Shown here piece after piece: positions 43,529 through 52,726 of a DNA stretch of 64,000 bases. Source of the stretch: Cellvibrionaceae bacterium AOL6 (lineage in GTDB: Bacteria; Pseudomonadota; Gammaproteobacteria; Pseudomonadales; Cellvibrionaceae); NCBI GenBank assembly GCA_003265435.1, contig NOXC01000001.1, positions 124,001-188,000 of the forward strand. Reading direction: 5' to 3'. The notes beneath the pieces were generated by a model. The model did not search any database. It saw only the letters and a program-made list of their open reading frames with translations, and was not told the DNA's origin. Made by a program: the position numbers and the translations under genes. Numbering within the stretch: the first letter of the stretch is position 1; every line of letters begins with the position of its first letter.

Positions 43529-44016
43529 TTACATTCTGTCGCTGTTGACCCGCGCTCTGAGCGCGTTCGTGGTGTTGAAAATAAAGGTGTCCGACTCGCG
43601 CGGATAACGGTAGCCCCGAGGCCCCGCAAAAATGGGCCCACCGGACTCGCCCTTAATACGCTTGCGCTCGTATTCCGATAGCCACACGTTGATGTGTTGC
43701 AGCAGATCAAGAATTTCTTCCGGCATTTCGGCGAGGTGATGACTCTGCCCCATAATCAGTTCCTTCGCCTTCAAATGGTTGGGATACCAAATGTGATCCT
43801 CGATGTATTCTTTGTCATGCTGGGTCGCATTGGATTTGCAGTATCGCTCGTACGCTTTGCCATTCATGCGCACAAGGATTTCGAGCGGAGCGTAAAAGTA
43901 CTTAAGCCGTTCTTTTTGGTTGAGATATTTTCTTTGTAGTAAAACGTGACAAGGGTGCCGCACACACCCAGACCAGCGGCCACTACCGCCATAAACACCT
44001 GCCAGAACCAATCCAT
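43529..44016 (-). CDS. Uncharacterised protein with one N-terminal membrane helix, apparent frameshift
   Basis: I do not recognise the family. The N-terminal frame starts at ATG 44016, after GGGAGA, and reads MDWFWQVFMAVVAAGLGVCGTLVTFYYKEN, a single membrane anchor. It then meets a stop, while another frame continues with YLNQKERLKYFYAPLEILVRMNGKAY to the end at 43529. One extra A in the A-run (plus-strand TTTT at 43928-43931) joins them into 162 residues without interruption. The soluble part is helical and charged. A frame reading from 44050 exists but gives an improbable cysteine- and glycine-rich start. Confidence 0.6.
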
Positions 44017-44094
44017 GTTCACTGTCTCCCATCTTGTCGTGCGATGCCAATTATTATAAGTCGAACGGTATTCTAAATTTTGGAGCTATACCCT

Positions 44095-44703
44095 CTACTC
44101 AGCTTCCTTTAGCAGCGCTGCGGCCAATTCCTCACTGAGCGTGCTGACAAGCTGATTTAACGACGCCACGTAGCTCTGATAGCTGCTGTTAGTACTGCTC
44201 ACACTGGTTTCGATCAGACCGCTCGCCGCCAGCTCGCGCACGCGGGTATCGTACAGCGCCCAGCGCACTTTCAGTACCACGTCCCCCCCGCGCGTGCCAT
44301 CGAAGCGCTCGAACACAAGGCGACATTGCCACTCGGGGCGATGGCGAGTATCCCAGGGGAAGGCCCAAATATCATCGTGATCCAACAACATACTCAAGTT
44401 GCCACTCACCACACGGCTGAGCGCAGCATCGAGATTCTCAGCCCAGGCATTGTAGCCTGAAATAGTGAGTTCCTGTTCTCCGGCTCTCGAGACAATCCCG
44501 CTGGCTTCGAGATAGCCCGGCAACTTGACCGGCCCGATACCGATCGAGGGCAACGCGGGCACACTGTCGGGCGTGGTCACGTCTTCAGCCACCATGGGGT
44601 ATAGAGCAAAATACGTCGTCGCGGGGCCTTTCGACGCACATGCTTGAAAGAGTAAAACCAACAGCACCAGCGCGAGCCGACACGGAAGCTTCAATTTATT
44701 CAT
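44095..44703 (-). CDS. pqiC: PqiC-family lipoprotein
   Basis: 202 residues; signal peptide with lipobox FQAC (Cys about 22). The body TTYFALYP, LPSIGIGPVKLPGYLEASGIVSR and WAENLDAALSRVVSGNL is the ABC-type transport auxiliary lipoprotein (PqiC) pattern. In E. coli PqiC sits in the outer membrane and joins PqiB in lipid transport across the envelope. The start overlaps pqiB by 8 bp; order pqiA-pqiB-pqiC as in E. coli. Confidence 0.9.
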   Translation of the reverse strand: MNKLKLPCRLALVLLVLLFQACASKGPATTYFALYPMVAEDVTTPDSVPALPSIGIGPVKLPGYLEASGIVSRAGEQELTISGYNAWAENLDAALSRVVSGNLSMLLDHDDIWAFPWDTRHRPEWQCRLVFERFDGTRGGDVVLKVRWALYDTRVRELAASGLIETSVSSTNSSYQSYVASLNQLVSTLSEELAAALLKEAE

Positions 44704-46294
44704 GTTTTTCTGCTCCCGAAATCAGTGCGTTGGGATGGCGATTCAATTCATCGATAAATTGCTGCAGCGATTTTCCGGCCTCAGAGAGCGCCCGCATCAT
44801 TTCAGTCATTTCATGACGCGTTTCAGAATCCGGCGCAATGACGTGATTAAAGTTTTCCAGCAGTGCTTCGGATTCCGTTAACGCCGCCTCAGCAGCCTTT
44901 AAGGTTTGTTCTAAATTTGCAGCCGCTCCGTCGAGTTTCATCGCCGTATTTTGCCCCTCGAGCGTGGCCAGTATGCCTTTGAGGCTGCTCATGCTTGCTG
45001 ACAAATCTTCGCCGATTTGTCGAAACGGAATGTGCGCAACTTCGTCTAACACGCCATCCAGCTTCTGCGTAATCTGAGACACCGCATCATCGACGGTAGG
45101 CAACTCCGAGATATCGCCTCGACGTACGAATTCTCCGGGCGCGTCATCCATGAACACCAAGTCAATAAATTTGGAACCGGTTATCAAGCTCGAGGTATTC
45201 ATCTGCGCTCTCAGGCCCTGCTCAACCATTTCACGCATGCGGGCGTCCACGTCTTCACGTGTCGGCTCGGTATCTTCATTGAAACGTTGCGGCTCCATCG
45301 CGATATACACGTGCAGGCTCTTTTCTTCATTTTGAGCGCTGTGCAACACCACATCGACGACTTCACCGACTTTGATGCCTTTAAATTCAACCGGGGCACC
45401 CACCGTTAAGCCCCGTACGGAGCCCGTAAAACGCAAAAGATAGTAGTACTTAATCGTAAACCGTTCTTCAAGTACCGACTCCCGGTCTGGATAGAGGAAA
45501 AAGCGATGCCCCTCTTCCGCACGTTCTGCGGGGCCAAAACTCGCGGAGTTATCAAACTCCACCCCACCGGCAATCAATGAAGTTAACGAGGCCATTTTCG
45601 CTTTCATGCCCTCTGCGCCTACGGTCACACCAAAACCGCTGACGTCCCAAAACCGACTGCGCCGCTGTACCATTTGATCATGTGGGGCTCGGATAAAGAA
45701 ATTGATGTCCACATGCTGCTGGGACTCGGCAAGCTTGTAGCCGGTCACTTCACCCACTTTGATTTGACGATAATAAATAGGGGAACCGATATCGAGTGAT
45801 GCCAAGGTGTCTGCCTGCAATACAAAGTGTGTCCCGGCATCGTCCGATTTTAACGTGGGTTGCTCGTTCAGCCCTTCAAAGCGTGTGGCGTAGCGACCGT
45901 CTTCGCCGGGATCCATCACGATGTACACACCGGAGATCAAGGTGCCCAGATTCGACACGCCCCTCGCTGAAATACGCGGCGACACTACCCAAAATCGTGT
46001 GTTGTCACTCAGGTGGACTGAGACCTCGCGATCAATTTCAGCGCGTACCACGACATGGTCCAGATCCTTGCTCAATTTTATGGACTTGACCTGACCCACT
46101 TTGACATCTTTGAGTCTGATTTGCGTTTGCCCCGGCACGATATCACTGGCACTGGCGAACGTGATTTCGATTTCGGTGCCTTTTTCCAAACGCGCCTGCA
46201 CGGCCAGCCACACGGCTATGACGAGCGCGACTGCAGGCACTATCCAGACGGGTGAGATTCTAGCTAGCCTTCTAATCAGCCTGTTTTGACTCAT
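44696..46294 (-). CDS. pqiB: PqiB, MCE-domain lipid-transport protein
   Basis: 532 residues. An N-terminal membrane helix (about 16-32, SPVWIVPAVALVIAVWLAVQ) is followed by three MCE domains (for example ITFASASDIVPGQTQIRLKDVKVGQV, IGSPIYYRQIKVGEVTGYKL, TVGAPVEFKGIKVGEVVDVVL) and a long helical C-terminal stretch that forms a tube. It carries phospholipid-like molecules between membranes with PqiA and PqiC. The start MSQNRLIRR is chosen; an ATG at 46312 would add six residues. It overlaps pqiA. Confidence 0.92.
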   Translation of the reverse strand: MSQNRLIRRLARISPVWIVPAVALVIAVWLAVQARLEKGTEIEITFASASDIVPGQTQIRLKDVKVGQVKSIKLSKDLDHVVVRAEIDREVSVHLSDNTRFWVVSPRISARGVSNLGTLISGVYIVMDPGEDGRYATRFEGLNEQPTLKSDDAGTHFVLQADTLASLDIGSPIYYRQIKVGEVTGYKLAESQQHVDINFFIRAPHDQMVQRRSRFWDVSGFGVTVGAEGMKAKMASLTSLIAGGVEFDNSASFGPAERAEEGHRFFLYPDRESVLEERFTIKYYYLLRFTGSVRGLTVGAPVEFKGIKVGEVVDVVLHSAQNEEKSLHVYIAMEPQRFNEDTEPTREDVDARMREMVEQGLRAQMNTSSLITGSKFIDLVFMDDAPGEFVRRGDISELPTVDDAVSQITQKLDGVLDEVAHIPFRQIGEDLSASMSSLKGILATLEGQNTAMKLDGAAANLEQTLKAAEAALTESEALLENFNHVIAPDSETRHEMTEMMRALSEAGKSLQQFIDELNRHPNALISGAEKHE

Positions 46295-47531
46295 GTTTCT
46301 TTTCTCTGGCATCCCAAAGTAATCTTGGATCAAAGGTTTCAGCCGCAACCATCGTCAGCACCACCACTGCACCGAACGCAATAATGGCACCCTCGGACTC
46401 GACAGTGTAGACGAAGCCAAATTGCACAATCGCGACAAAGATCGTCACTACGAAGACATCCACCATGGACCAACGGCCTATGACTTCCGTCACCTTGTAT
46501 AAAAACATGCGATGGCGTACGCCGATGCGCACGCGATAGTGCACGGCAACGATCAAATACACCAAAATCACGAGCTTCAACATCGGCACGGCGATACTGG
46601 CAATAAACACAATACTCGCAATACCGTACAGCCCTGCGGCGATCAATGCGACCACACCGGAAAAAATCGTATCGCTCTCTACTTCGCCGAGGGTCGAATA
46701 CGTCATGATCGGCAATACGTTCGCGGGAATATACAGGATTGCAGCGGCAATCGTCAGCGCGGTGGTTTTTTGTAAACTGTTTGGAATGCGCTCATGCACT
46801 TCGCAACCACAGCGTGGGCAATGCTCTTGGGTGTCCACAATGGACTTTCCGACCATCGCATTGCAGGCCGTGCAATCCAGTACCGATTCGCCCACGACAC
46901 TGGTGAAATAATTATTTGGATTGATCCAAGCCCAAAACTTCATGCGGTCGAGCTTTAAATTCGCCATGATCAGTATACCGACCAGCATGAACAGCGCATA
47001 ACTGCCCAGCTCAAGGTGCAATATGGCCATGTCCGCCATTTTGATCGAGGCCACGACCAATCCCAACAGGAAGACTTCGAGCATACTGTAGGCCTGCGCC
47101 TGATTAAATAAACGCAAGACCGCGGCCTGCCCCGGCAATCGCCGGTTAAAGACATAGGGCACCAAGAGGTACAACAGCGCAGAAATTTCAAAGAGGGGAA
47201 ACAAAAATAGGGTCGTGATGATCAGCGCAGCCAAAATAAAATTATTGCGCTGCATCAACGCCCAAAACCCGTCGAGTATAGTCACCGTCTGGCTCTGAGC
47301 GCCAATCTCCAACGTTAAGATTGGATAAAACAAGGCTATCAAAAAGAGAAACAACGCGGTAAACGAGAGCGCGATGGTGATTTCCAGCCAACGTGCCTGG
47401 CCCTCTTGAATCAGCTCGCCACAATTGAAGCAACGGAAAGGATGTTCAGGAGAGACAGCGACCACACTCTGCAAATGGCCACAGCGATTGCAGACGAGCC
47501 AGTCCTTGTGCTCAGCGTGTACCTCACTCAT
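46272..47531 (-). CDS. pqiA: PqiA, inner-membrane protein
   Basis: 419 residues with two repeats, each a zinc-ribbon-like CxxC pair and four TM helices: first CNRCGHLQSV..CFNCGELI, then CTACNAMVGK..CPRCGCEV. Each precedes a block of hydrophobic helices (FLIALFYPILTLEIG, LTIAAAILYIPANVLPIM). It is the inner-membrane partner of PqiB. Its 3' end overlaps pqiB by 23 bp, and it begins 1 bp after the stop of ubiI. In E. coli the operon is induced by paraquat; no regulator site was seen here. Confidence 0.92.
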   Translation of the reverse strand: MSEVHAEHKDWLVCNRCGHLQSVVAVSPEHPFRCFNCGELIQEGQARWLEITIALSFTALFLFLIALFYPILTLEIGAQSQTVTILDGFWALMQRNNFILAALIITTLFLFPLFEISALLYLLVPYVFNRRLPGQAAVLRLFNQAQAYSMLEVFLLGLVVASIKMADMAILHLELGSYALFMLVGILIMANLKLDRMKFWAWINPNNYFTSVVGESVLDCTACNAMVGKSIVDTQEHCPRCGCEVHERIPNSLQKTTALTIAAAILYIPANVLPIMTYSTLGEVESDTIFSGVVALIAAGLYGIASIVFIASIAVPMLKLVILVYLIVAVHYRVRIGVRHRMFLYKVTEVIGRWSMVDVFVVTIFVAIVQFGFVYTVESEGAIIAFGAVVVLTMVAAETFDPRLLWDAREKKHESKQAD

Positions 47532-47532
47532 G

Positions 47533-48765
47533 TCAAAGCTGCCCTGCCGCGGCGCGGCTGAACCAGTGTTTGACCGGCGGAAACGCGTCCACACCATTCA
47601 GCCCTTCGTTCCGCAACCAGCGGAGCACGAGGTGCTCACTCCCAAAGCCACGTTTGAACCCCTCCATCATCGTCATCGCTGCGAGATTGTGGGGTTTACG
47701 CTGACGTTCATAACGGCTGACTAAAGACGAATGCGCCAACGGCACTCGGCGACGCACGGCGCGGCAAATCTCGTCTACCAATGCAGCAGCATCATAGATA
47801 CCTAAATTCGCACCCTGCCCCGCGAGCGGGTGAAGGGTATGCGCGGCATCCCCTATCAGTATCACCCCCGCGACACCATAGTCCGTCGCATGGCGCTGCC
47901 TCAGCGGGAAGGCATGACGCGGATCGACCTCGATAACACGCCCGAGCACGGACTCACTGGCCTGCGTCAACGCTTCGCAAAATGCCTCGTCGTTCAGCGC
48001 GAGCTTCTGTTGCGCAACGTCATCGTCCAGTGACCACACCAGCGAACACAAGCCCGTATCGTTGTGATTATCCGTCAGAGGGAGCAAGGCCAAGGGCCCT
48101 TCCGGAGCAAAGCGTTGCCGTGCGCAAAAGCCGTGTGGGCGTTCGCAGCGCAGAGTGGTGACGATCGCCTGTTGATCGTAACCCCAACTGCGAATGCCGA
48201 TCCCCGCTTGGCGACGTACCCGAGAGTTGGCGCCATCGGCACCGATGACCAAGCGCGCGCTCAATTCCGTACCGGAATCAAGGATGACCTGCACCCCATC
48301 TTCTTCACGTTGCAGCGCGGCGAAGCGCTCGGCAGGCAGGGCATGCACCCGTGCATCGCTCGTCACCTGCGCTTCAAGCGCGCGAACGAGCACCGCATTC
48401 TCAACAATATGACCGAGGTGGTTCAGGCCAGCTTCGTCGGCGCGAAATTCTATATGGCCGTTACCGTCCCCGTCCCATACGTACATGCTGTCGTAGGGAC
48501 ACAGTCGTTGCTTTCTGACCGAGGCCCATATCCCGGCCTCGTGCAGAAGTAATTCGGTACGTGGTGAGAGCGCGAAGACTCGGGGATCAAACCCGAGCGG
48601 ACCTGTCGCCTGGCCCGCATCACTCGAACCGACCAGCGCCACCTTCAGCGAAGCCGACTCCGGTGCCGCCAACAGCATCGCGGCAAAGCTCAAACCCACA
48701 AATCCGCCTCCGATCACAACGACGTCGAAAGCGGGGAGTGGCTCTGTGTGTTGATTGTCAGCCAT
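47533..48765 (-). CDS. ubiI: UbiH/UbiI-family FAD monooxygenase (ubiquinone biosynthesis)
   Basis: 410 residues. GXGXXG FAD motif VVIGGGFVGLSFAAMLL, the conserved ADGANSRVRRQAGI, and GDAAHTLHPLAGQGANLGIYDA, the second FAD motif. It is the downstream homologue of ubiH and in this gene order matches UbiI (VisC), the C5-hydroxylase of the ubiquinone ring. It overlaps the ubiH stop by 8 bp and is followed by pqiA. Confidence 0.9.
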   Translation of the reverse strand: MADNQHTEPLPAFDVVVIGGGFVGLSFAAMLLAAPESASLKVALVGSSDAGQATGPLGFDPRVFALSPRTELLLHEAGIWASVRKQRLCPYDSMYVWDGDGNGHIEFRADEAGLNHLGHIVENAVLVRALEAQVTSDARVHALPAERFAALQREEDGVQVILDSGTELSARLVIGADGANSRVRRQAGIGIRSWGYDQQAIVTTLRCERPHGFCARQRFAPEGPLALLPLTDNHNDTGLCSLVWSLDDDVAQQKLALNDEAFCEALTQASESVLGRVIEVDPRHAFPLRQRHATDYGVAGVILIGDAAHTLHPLAGQGANLGIYDAAALVDEICRAVRRRVPLAHSSLVSRYERQRKPHNLAAMTMMEGFKRGFGSEHLVLRWLRNEGLNGVDAFPPVKHWFSRAAAGQL

Positions 48766-49987
48766 GTTGGCCCTGCCCCATCATTTGCCGAAAGAAACGC
48801 CGCCGCAGCGAGGGCAACGCATTCATCAGACCCAATGCACCATTGCGCGTGGCTCGCCGCGCCGTGTGTTCACTGGTGAACCACTGAATAAAGGTGTGAC
48901 TCAGATTGGTCGTCAACCACTGATCGGTTTTGCGCCGGGAAAGGTAGCGCTCCAATACATCGAGACTGCCGAATGGCTGTGCATTCTGTGCCGCCTGAGA
49001 GAGGGTCTGAACGAGGACATCCGCATCGCGCAATGCGAGGTTGAAGCCCTGACCGGCCACCGGGTGAAGAAAGTGCGCACTGTTGCCCATCAGCACCACA
49101 TGCCGACGCACTTGCTCGCGCGCGAGCAACAGGCTCAGAGGGTAGTGACTGCGCTTTCCGAGTGCGTTGAACTGACCAAGGCGCCAGCCAAACTGCGTCT
49201 GTAGGGCTTCGAGTAACGCGTCGTCACTGTCATCCAGTGGCAGGTCGGAGGATCGTGTCCACACTAATGCAGAGCGATGCCGCCGTTCGAAATCGTTCAT
49301 CGGCAATAATGCGAGTGGCCCCGCTTCCGTAAAGCGCTCGTACGCACAACCCTGATGGGGTTCCGAATGCTGTACATTGGCGACCCATGCCGTCTGGCGA
49401 TAGTCGTGGCGCTCGAAACCAATACCCAGCGTGCGGGCCAATTCGGATTGTGCTCCATCGGCAATGACGACCAAGCCCGCTTTCAGATGTTCCCGCGTGC
49501 CGCCCGCCGTATCGAGATGCAAGACTGCTCCGCCTTCCTGAATGTCCAGCGCAGTGACTTTAGTTCCCTGCCACTGCCGCAGCGCATCCTGCTCCGTACA
49601 CGCGCGGTACAGCGTCTCTCCGATCACCGTATTTTCCACGACGAAGCCTAGCTCTCCGAGCGGGTCCTCCTGTGCATCATAGTGCGTCCAGCCACTGTGG
49701 CCGCGATCACTGACCTGCACTTCATGAATGCTTGCGGCTGCCCGCTCAAGCTGGGGCCATACGCCTAGGCGAGCCAAGATAGCGACCGAGCCTTGGGAAA
49801 TGGCCGTAACACGACGATCAAAACCTTCGTCGTCAGGTGTAGCCGGAGCAGGCGTGGCATCAATCAATGAGACGCTGGCAGAGGGTAAGGATTTAACGAG
49901 TAACAGCGCCAGACTGCGACCGACCATGCCACCGCCGATCACCGCAATGTCCGAGAATGCCTGAACCGGAGTCGTGTTTTCGCTCAT
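48758..49987 (-). CDS. ubiH: UbiH, 2-octaprenyl-6-methoxyphenol hydroxylase-type FAD enzyme
   Basis: 409 residues. FAD motifs IAVIGGGMVGRSLALLLV, VIADGAQSELART and GNSAHFLHPVAGQGFNLALRDA. Placed directly after pepP, as in the conserved ygfB-pepP-ubiH-ubiI array, and so assigned UbiH rather than UbiI or UbiF. Hydroxylates a ring carbon in ubiquinone biosynthesis. Confidence 0.93.
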   Translation of the reverse strand: MSENTTPVQAFSDIAVIGGGMVGRSLALLLVKSLPSASVSLIDATPAPATPDDEGFDRRVTAISQGSVAILARLGVWPQLERAAASIHEVQVSDRGHSGWTHYDAQEDPLGELGFVVENTVIGETLYRACTEQDALRQWQGTKVTALDIQEGGAVLHLDTAGGTREHLKAGLVVIADGAQSELARTLGIGFERHDYRQTAWVANVQHSEPHQGCAYERFTEAGPLALLPMNDFERRHRSALVWTRSSDLPLDDSDDALLEALQTQFGWRLGQFNALGKRSHYPLSLLLAREQVRRHVVLMGNSAHFLHPVAGQGFNLALRDADVLVQTLSQAAQNAQPFGSLDVLERYLSRRKTDQWLTTNLSHTFIQWFTSEHTARRATRNGALGLMNALPSLRRRFFRQMMGQGQHG

Positions 49988-50009
49988 CTCACCTTCCTTG
50001 CGTCAGCTG

Positions 50010-51329
50010 TCAGTCGGAGCCCATCAAGGCTTCGATCTCTTCAGCGCGCTTAGGCACCCCTTCGCTTAAAATATGGTGCCCCTCGCGGGTCACGAGCACA
50101 TCGTCTTCGATGCGAATACCGATGCCTCGCCAGCGAGCGTCAACACGCACATTATCGGCGGCCACATACAGGCCCGGCTCGACCGTCATTACCATGCCGG
50201 GCTCGAGCAATCGCCATTCGCCGTGCACTTTGTAGTCACCTACGTCATGCACATCCATACCCAACCAATGGCCGGTGCGGTGCATGTAGAAATCGCGATA
50301 GCGATTTTCCGCGATATTTTCTTCGACATCGCCTTCGAGCAAGCCGAGTTCAATCAAACCTTCTACCAATACTCTGACGCAGGCCTCGTGCGGGTCATTC
50401 CAATGCTTGCCGGGCTGAACTTCTTCCAGGGCAGCGAGCTGTGCCTTTAACACCAGGTCATACAGCGCGCGTTGCTCCGGACTAAAGCGACCACTGACGG
50501 GAAAAGTGCGGGTGATATCGGATGCATAGCCTTCATACTCACAGCCTGCATCAATTAATACCAGGTCACCCTGACGCAGCTTGTCATTGTTCTCGATGTA
50601 ATGGAGTACGCACGCATTCGCGCCGCCCCCGACAATGGCGGTATAGGCAGGTTCCCGCCCGCCCTGCATCGCACAATGGTGCTGGATTATCGCGTCGAGT
50701 TGATATTCGTACATGCCCGGCTGGCACTGCTTCATCGCTTCGCAGTGTGCTTGGGCGGACAGCTCGGCAGCGTACGCCATCACACGCACTTCCGCCGCGC
50801 TCTTAAACAGACGCATGTCGTGCAGGAAGTGATCGAGATCCAGAAATTCTCCCGGTGGTGTCGCACCCGAGCGCACTTTGTCTCGAATGGTCTTGATCCA
50901 GTCCATCACGTGGCGATCGAAGTCAGAGTCTCGCCCCATGGCGTAGTAGACACGTTCGCGGCCTTCGATCAGCCCGGGTAGGATCTCGTCGATATCGTCA
51001 ATCGGAAACGCATCATCAGCACCATAATCGGCGACAGCCCCAGCGGGTCCCGCGCGATAGCCATCCCAAATTTCACGCTCGGGATCTTTATCGCGGCAGA
51101 ATAAAACGTATTCACCATGCTCACGTCCCGGTACCAGTACCAATACCGCGTCAGGCTCATGGAAGCCGCTCAGATAAAAGAAATCACTGTCCTGGCGGAA
51201 TGGGTAATGGGTGTCGTTGCTTCGTGTCTTTTCACGGGCTGCCGGCACAATGGCGATGCTGTCCGGTTCCATATGCTCCATCAAGCGAGTGCGACGACGA
51301 GCGAATTCCTGTTTGGTAATAGTGGTCAT
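50010..51329 (-). CDS. pepP: Xaa-Pro aminopeptidase P
   Basis: 439-residue metallopeptidase that removes N-terminal residues before proline. The creatinase/aminopeptidase P pita-bread domain includes LVLIDAGCEYEGYASDITRTFPVSG with the two metal-binding aspartates, HRTGHWLGMDVHDVGDY with histidines, and the glutamates of VMTVEPGLYV and RIEDDVLVT. It is followed by ubiH 22 bp downstream and preceded by ygfB. Confidence 0.96.
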   Translation of the reverse strand: MTTITKQEFARRRTRLMEHMEPDSIAIVPAAREKTRSNDTHYPFRQDSDFFYLSGFHEPDAVLVLVPGREHGEYVLFCRDKDPEREIWDGYRAGPAGAVADYGADDAFPIDDIDEILPGLIEGRERVYYAMGRDSDFDRHVMDWIKTIRDKVRSGATPPGEFLDLDHFLHDMRLFKSAAEVRVMAYAAELSAQAHCEAMKQCQPGMYEYQLDAIIQHHCAMQGGREPAYTAIVGGGANACVLHYIENNDKLRQGDLVLIDAGCEYEGYASDITRTFPVSGRFSPEQRALYDLVLKAQLAALEEVQPGKHWNDPHEACVRVLVEGLIELGLLEGDVEENIAENRYRDFYMHRTGHWLGMDVHDVGDYKVHGEWRLLEPGMVMTVEPGLYVAADNVRVDARWRGIGIRIEDDVLVTREGHHILSEGVPKRAEEIEALMGSD

Positions 51330-51341
51330 GGCGCTGTTTTA

Positions 51342-51911
51342 CTAATGCAAGGTGGATGGGGAGTCGGACGCGTCCGGCGCGTTCATTTCGGTATAGACGG
51401 TGTACACCCCGGCTTTGAGGTATTCCACAAGCTCATACCAGTCATTTTCGGTTTCATCTTCTTCGTCTTCAACTGCGGACACCGCCTGGCTGATACGCGC
51501 AAAATCGCGGATCACTTCGGTCACTTCTTCTCCGAGGGGGCTGTCGCGGTCAATACCCGAGCTGCCAAAGCCGTGCAAGAAGCCTCGACACCAGGCGCCG
51601 AGCTCGCGTGCTTTGTCGGTTAAGGGACACGCGTCTTCCGGCAGCAGCGGCGCAAAACCGAAATCGTCCCGTTGTAGACGTGAACGGGTTTCATCACGCA
51701 GGAACAATACCAATTCTTGCTGCTCGGCTGTGGCATCAAAGTGCTCAAGGTCCATAAAGCCTCGTGCTGCATCTAACCACGCTGCATCATCGGCCTCCCA
51801 GCCTCCGGCAAGTTGACCACACAGCAAGCCCTGCAGCTCCGCGGCGGAACTAATGGCGCCCATCGCAACTAGCTGGTGTGTAATTAACTGGTAGTCATAG
51901 AGTAAGCTCAT
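51342..51911 (-). CDS. ygfB: UPF0149 family protein YgfB
   Basis: 189 residues of unknown biochemical function, conserved in gammaproteobacteria just upstream of pepP. Features: GLLCGQLAGGW, ARELGAWCRGFLHGFG and the acidic segment with EDEEDETENDWYELVEYLKAGVYTVYTEM, all in the UPF0149 family. The gene is divergent from the TIGR02449/zapA pair, as in related genomes. Confidence 0.93.
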   Translation of the reverse strand: MSLLYDYQLITHQLVAMGAISSAAELQGLLCGQLAGGWEADDAAWLDAARGFMDLEHFDATAEQQELVLFLRDETRSRLQRDDFGFAPLLPEDACPLTDKARELGAWCRGFLHGFGSSGIDRDSPLGEEVTEVIRDFARISQAVSAVEDEEDETENDWYELVEYLKAGVYTVYTEMNAPDASDSPSTLH

Positions 51912-52033
51912 GGGGCCTCGTTGAGATTTGGGTGCCGCGCCCCCACATCGAGGGGAGACGCAGCAGATTACGGATGAAGCGCACTAAGGCTGAGAACAAC
52001 ACCATAGTTTTCGTTATATCTCAATAGAAAGGC

Positions 52034-52039
52034 TATACT
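52034..52039 (+). promoter_or_regulatory. -10 element candidate upstream of the TIGR02449/zapA pair
   Basis: TATACT lies 111 bp upstream of the first start in the 239-bp gap after ygfB. No good -35 is visible, so this is a weak call. Confidence 0.3.
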
Positions 52040-52150
52040 TTTCTAGAATTCACATTAAGATAGGACGAAGTCTTGCTGCAATATCGGACTATTCTAGCTT
52101 TTTAAGGCCCCGCTGCGGAACATACCGCGGCCAATTAAACGACTGACGCT

Positions 52151-52363
52151 ATGCTCGATACCATCGAACACAAGGTTGATGCCCTGATACAGCGCTGCGC
52201 CGAACTGGAAAAGGAGGCGGCAACGTTGCGTGAAAAGGAAGCCCATTGGGAGGAGGAGCGCGCCCGGCTGGTCGAGAAAAACGAGAAAGCCCGCACCCGC
52301 GTCGAAGCCATGATCTCCCATCTCAAAAGTCTAGCCAGCGAGGCGGAGCAACGCGCATCATGA
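52151..52363 (+). CDS. TIGR02449-family coiled-coil protein
   Basis: 70 residues, almost all predicted coiled coil: LIQRCAELEKEAATLREKEAHWEEERARLVEKNEKARTRVEAM. It is a small cytoplasmic protein related to ZapB/SlyX-like cell-division partners and always found upstream of zapA in related genomes. Its stop overlaps the zapA start (ATGA). Probably works with ZapA in the divisome (inference from context). Confidence 0.82.
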   Translation: MLDTIEHKVDALIQRCAELEKEAATLREKEAHWEEERARLVEKNEKARTRVEAMISHLKSLASEAEQRAS

Positions 52364-52650
52364 GCGACGAGAACCGCGTTTCCGTCAGTATCCTCGACAA
52401 GGAATACCAGGTCGCCTGCAAACCTGAAGAGCGCCACGAACTCATGCGAGCCGCCAGTGAGCTCGACAGCCGCATGCGCGCCGTACGCAAAGGTGGCGCG
52501 ATTGTCGGCCTCGAGCGTATCGCCATCATGGTCGCCCTGAACCTCTGCCACGAATTACAATCCGCCGAGCGCAGCGGCGACAGCCCAGAATCCCAAGAAG
52601 CCCTCAAGCGCATCGGCAACAAGCTCGACTCCGCCCTCAAACTCAACTAA
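52360..52650 (+). CDS. zapA: Cell division protein ZapA
   Basis: 96-residue FtsZ-ring-associated protein. It begins MSDENRVSVSILDKEYQVACKPEER and contains a C-terminal helix (ELDSRMRAV, MVALNLCHELQSAE), the ZapA plan of a beta-domain followed by a coiled-coil dimerisation helix. It overlaps the coiled-coil gene by 4 bp and is therefore coupled to it. Confidence 0.9.
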   Translation: MSDENRVSVSILDKEYQVACKPEERHELMRAASELDSRMRAVRKGGAIVGLERIAIMVALNLCHELQSAERSGDSPESQEALKRIGNKLDSALKLN

Positions 52651-52726
52651 ACATTATTTACCCAAACACGATCCTTGTGTTAGTTTTGACGCCGTAAGTC
52701 TGAATACATACAAGGATGTGTATGTT

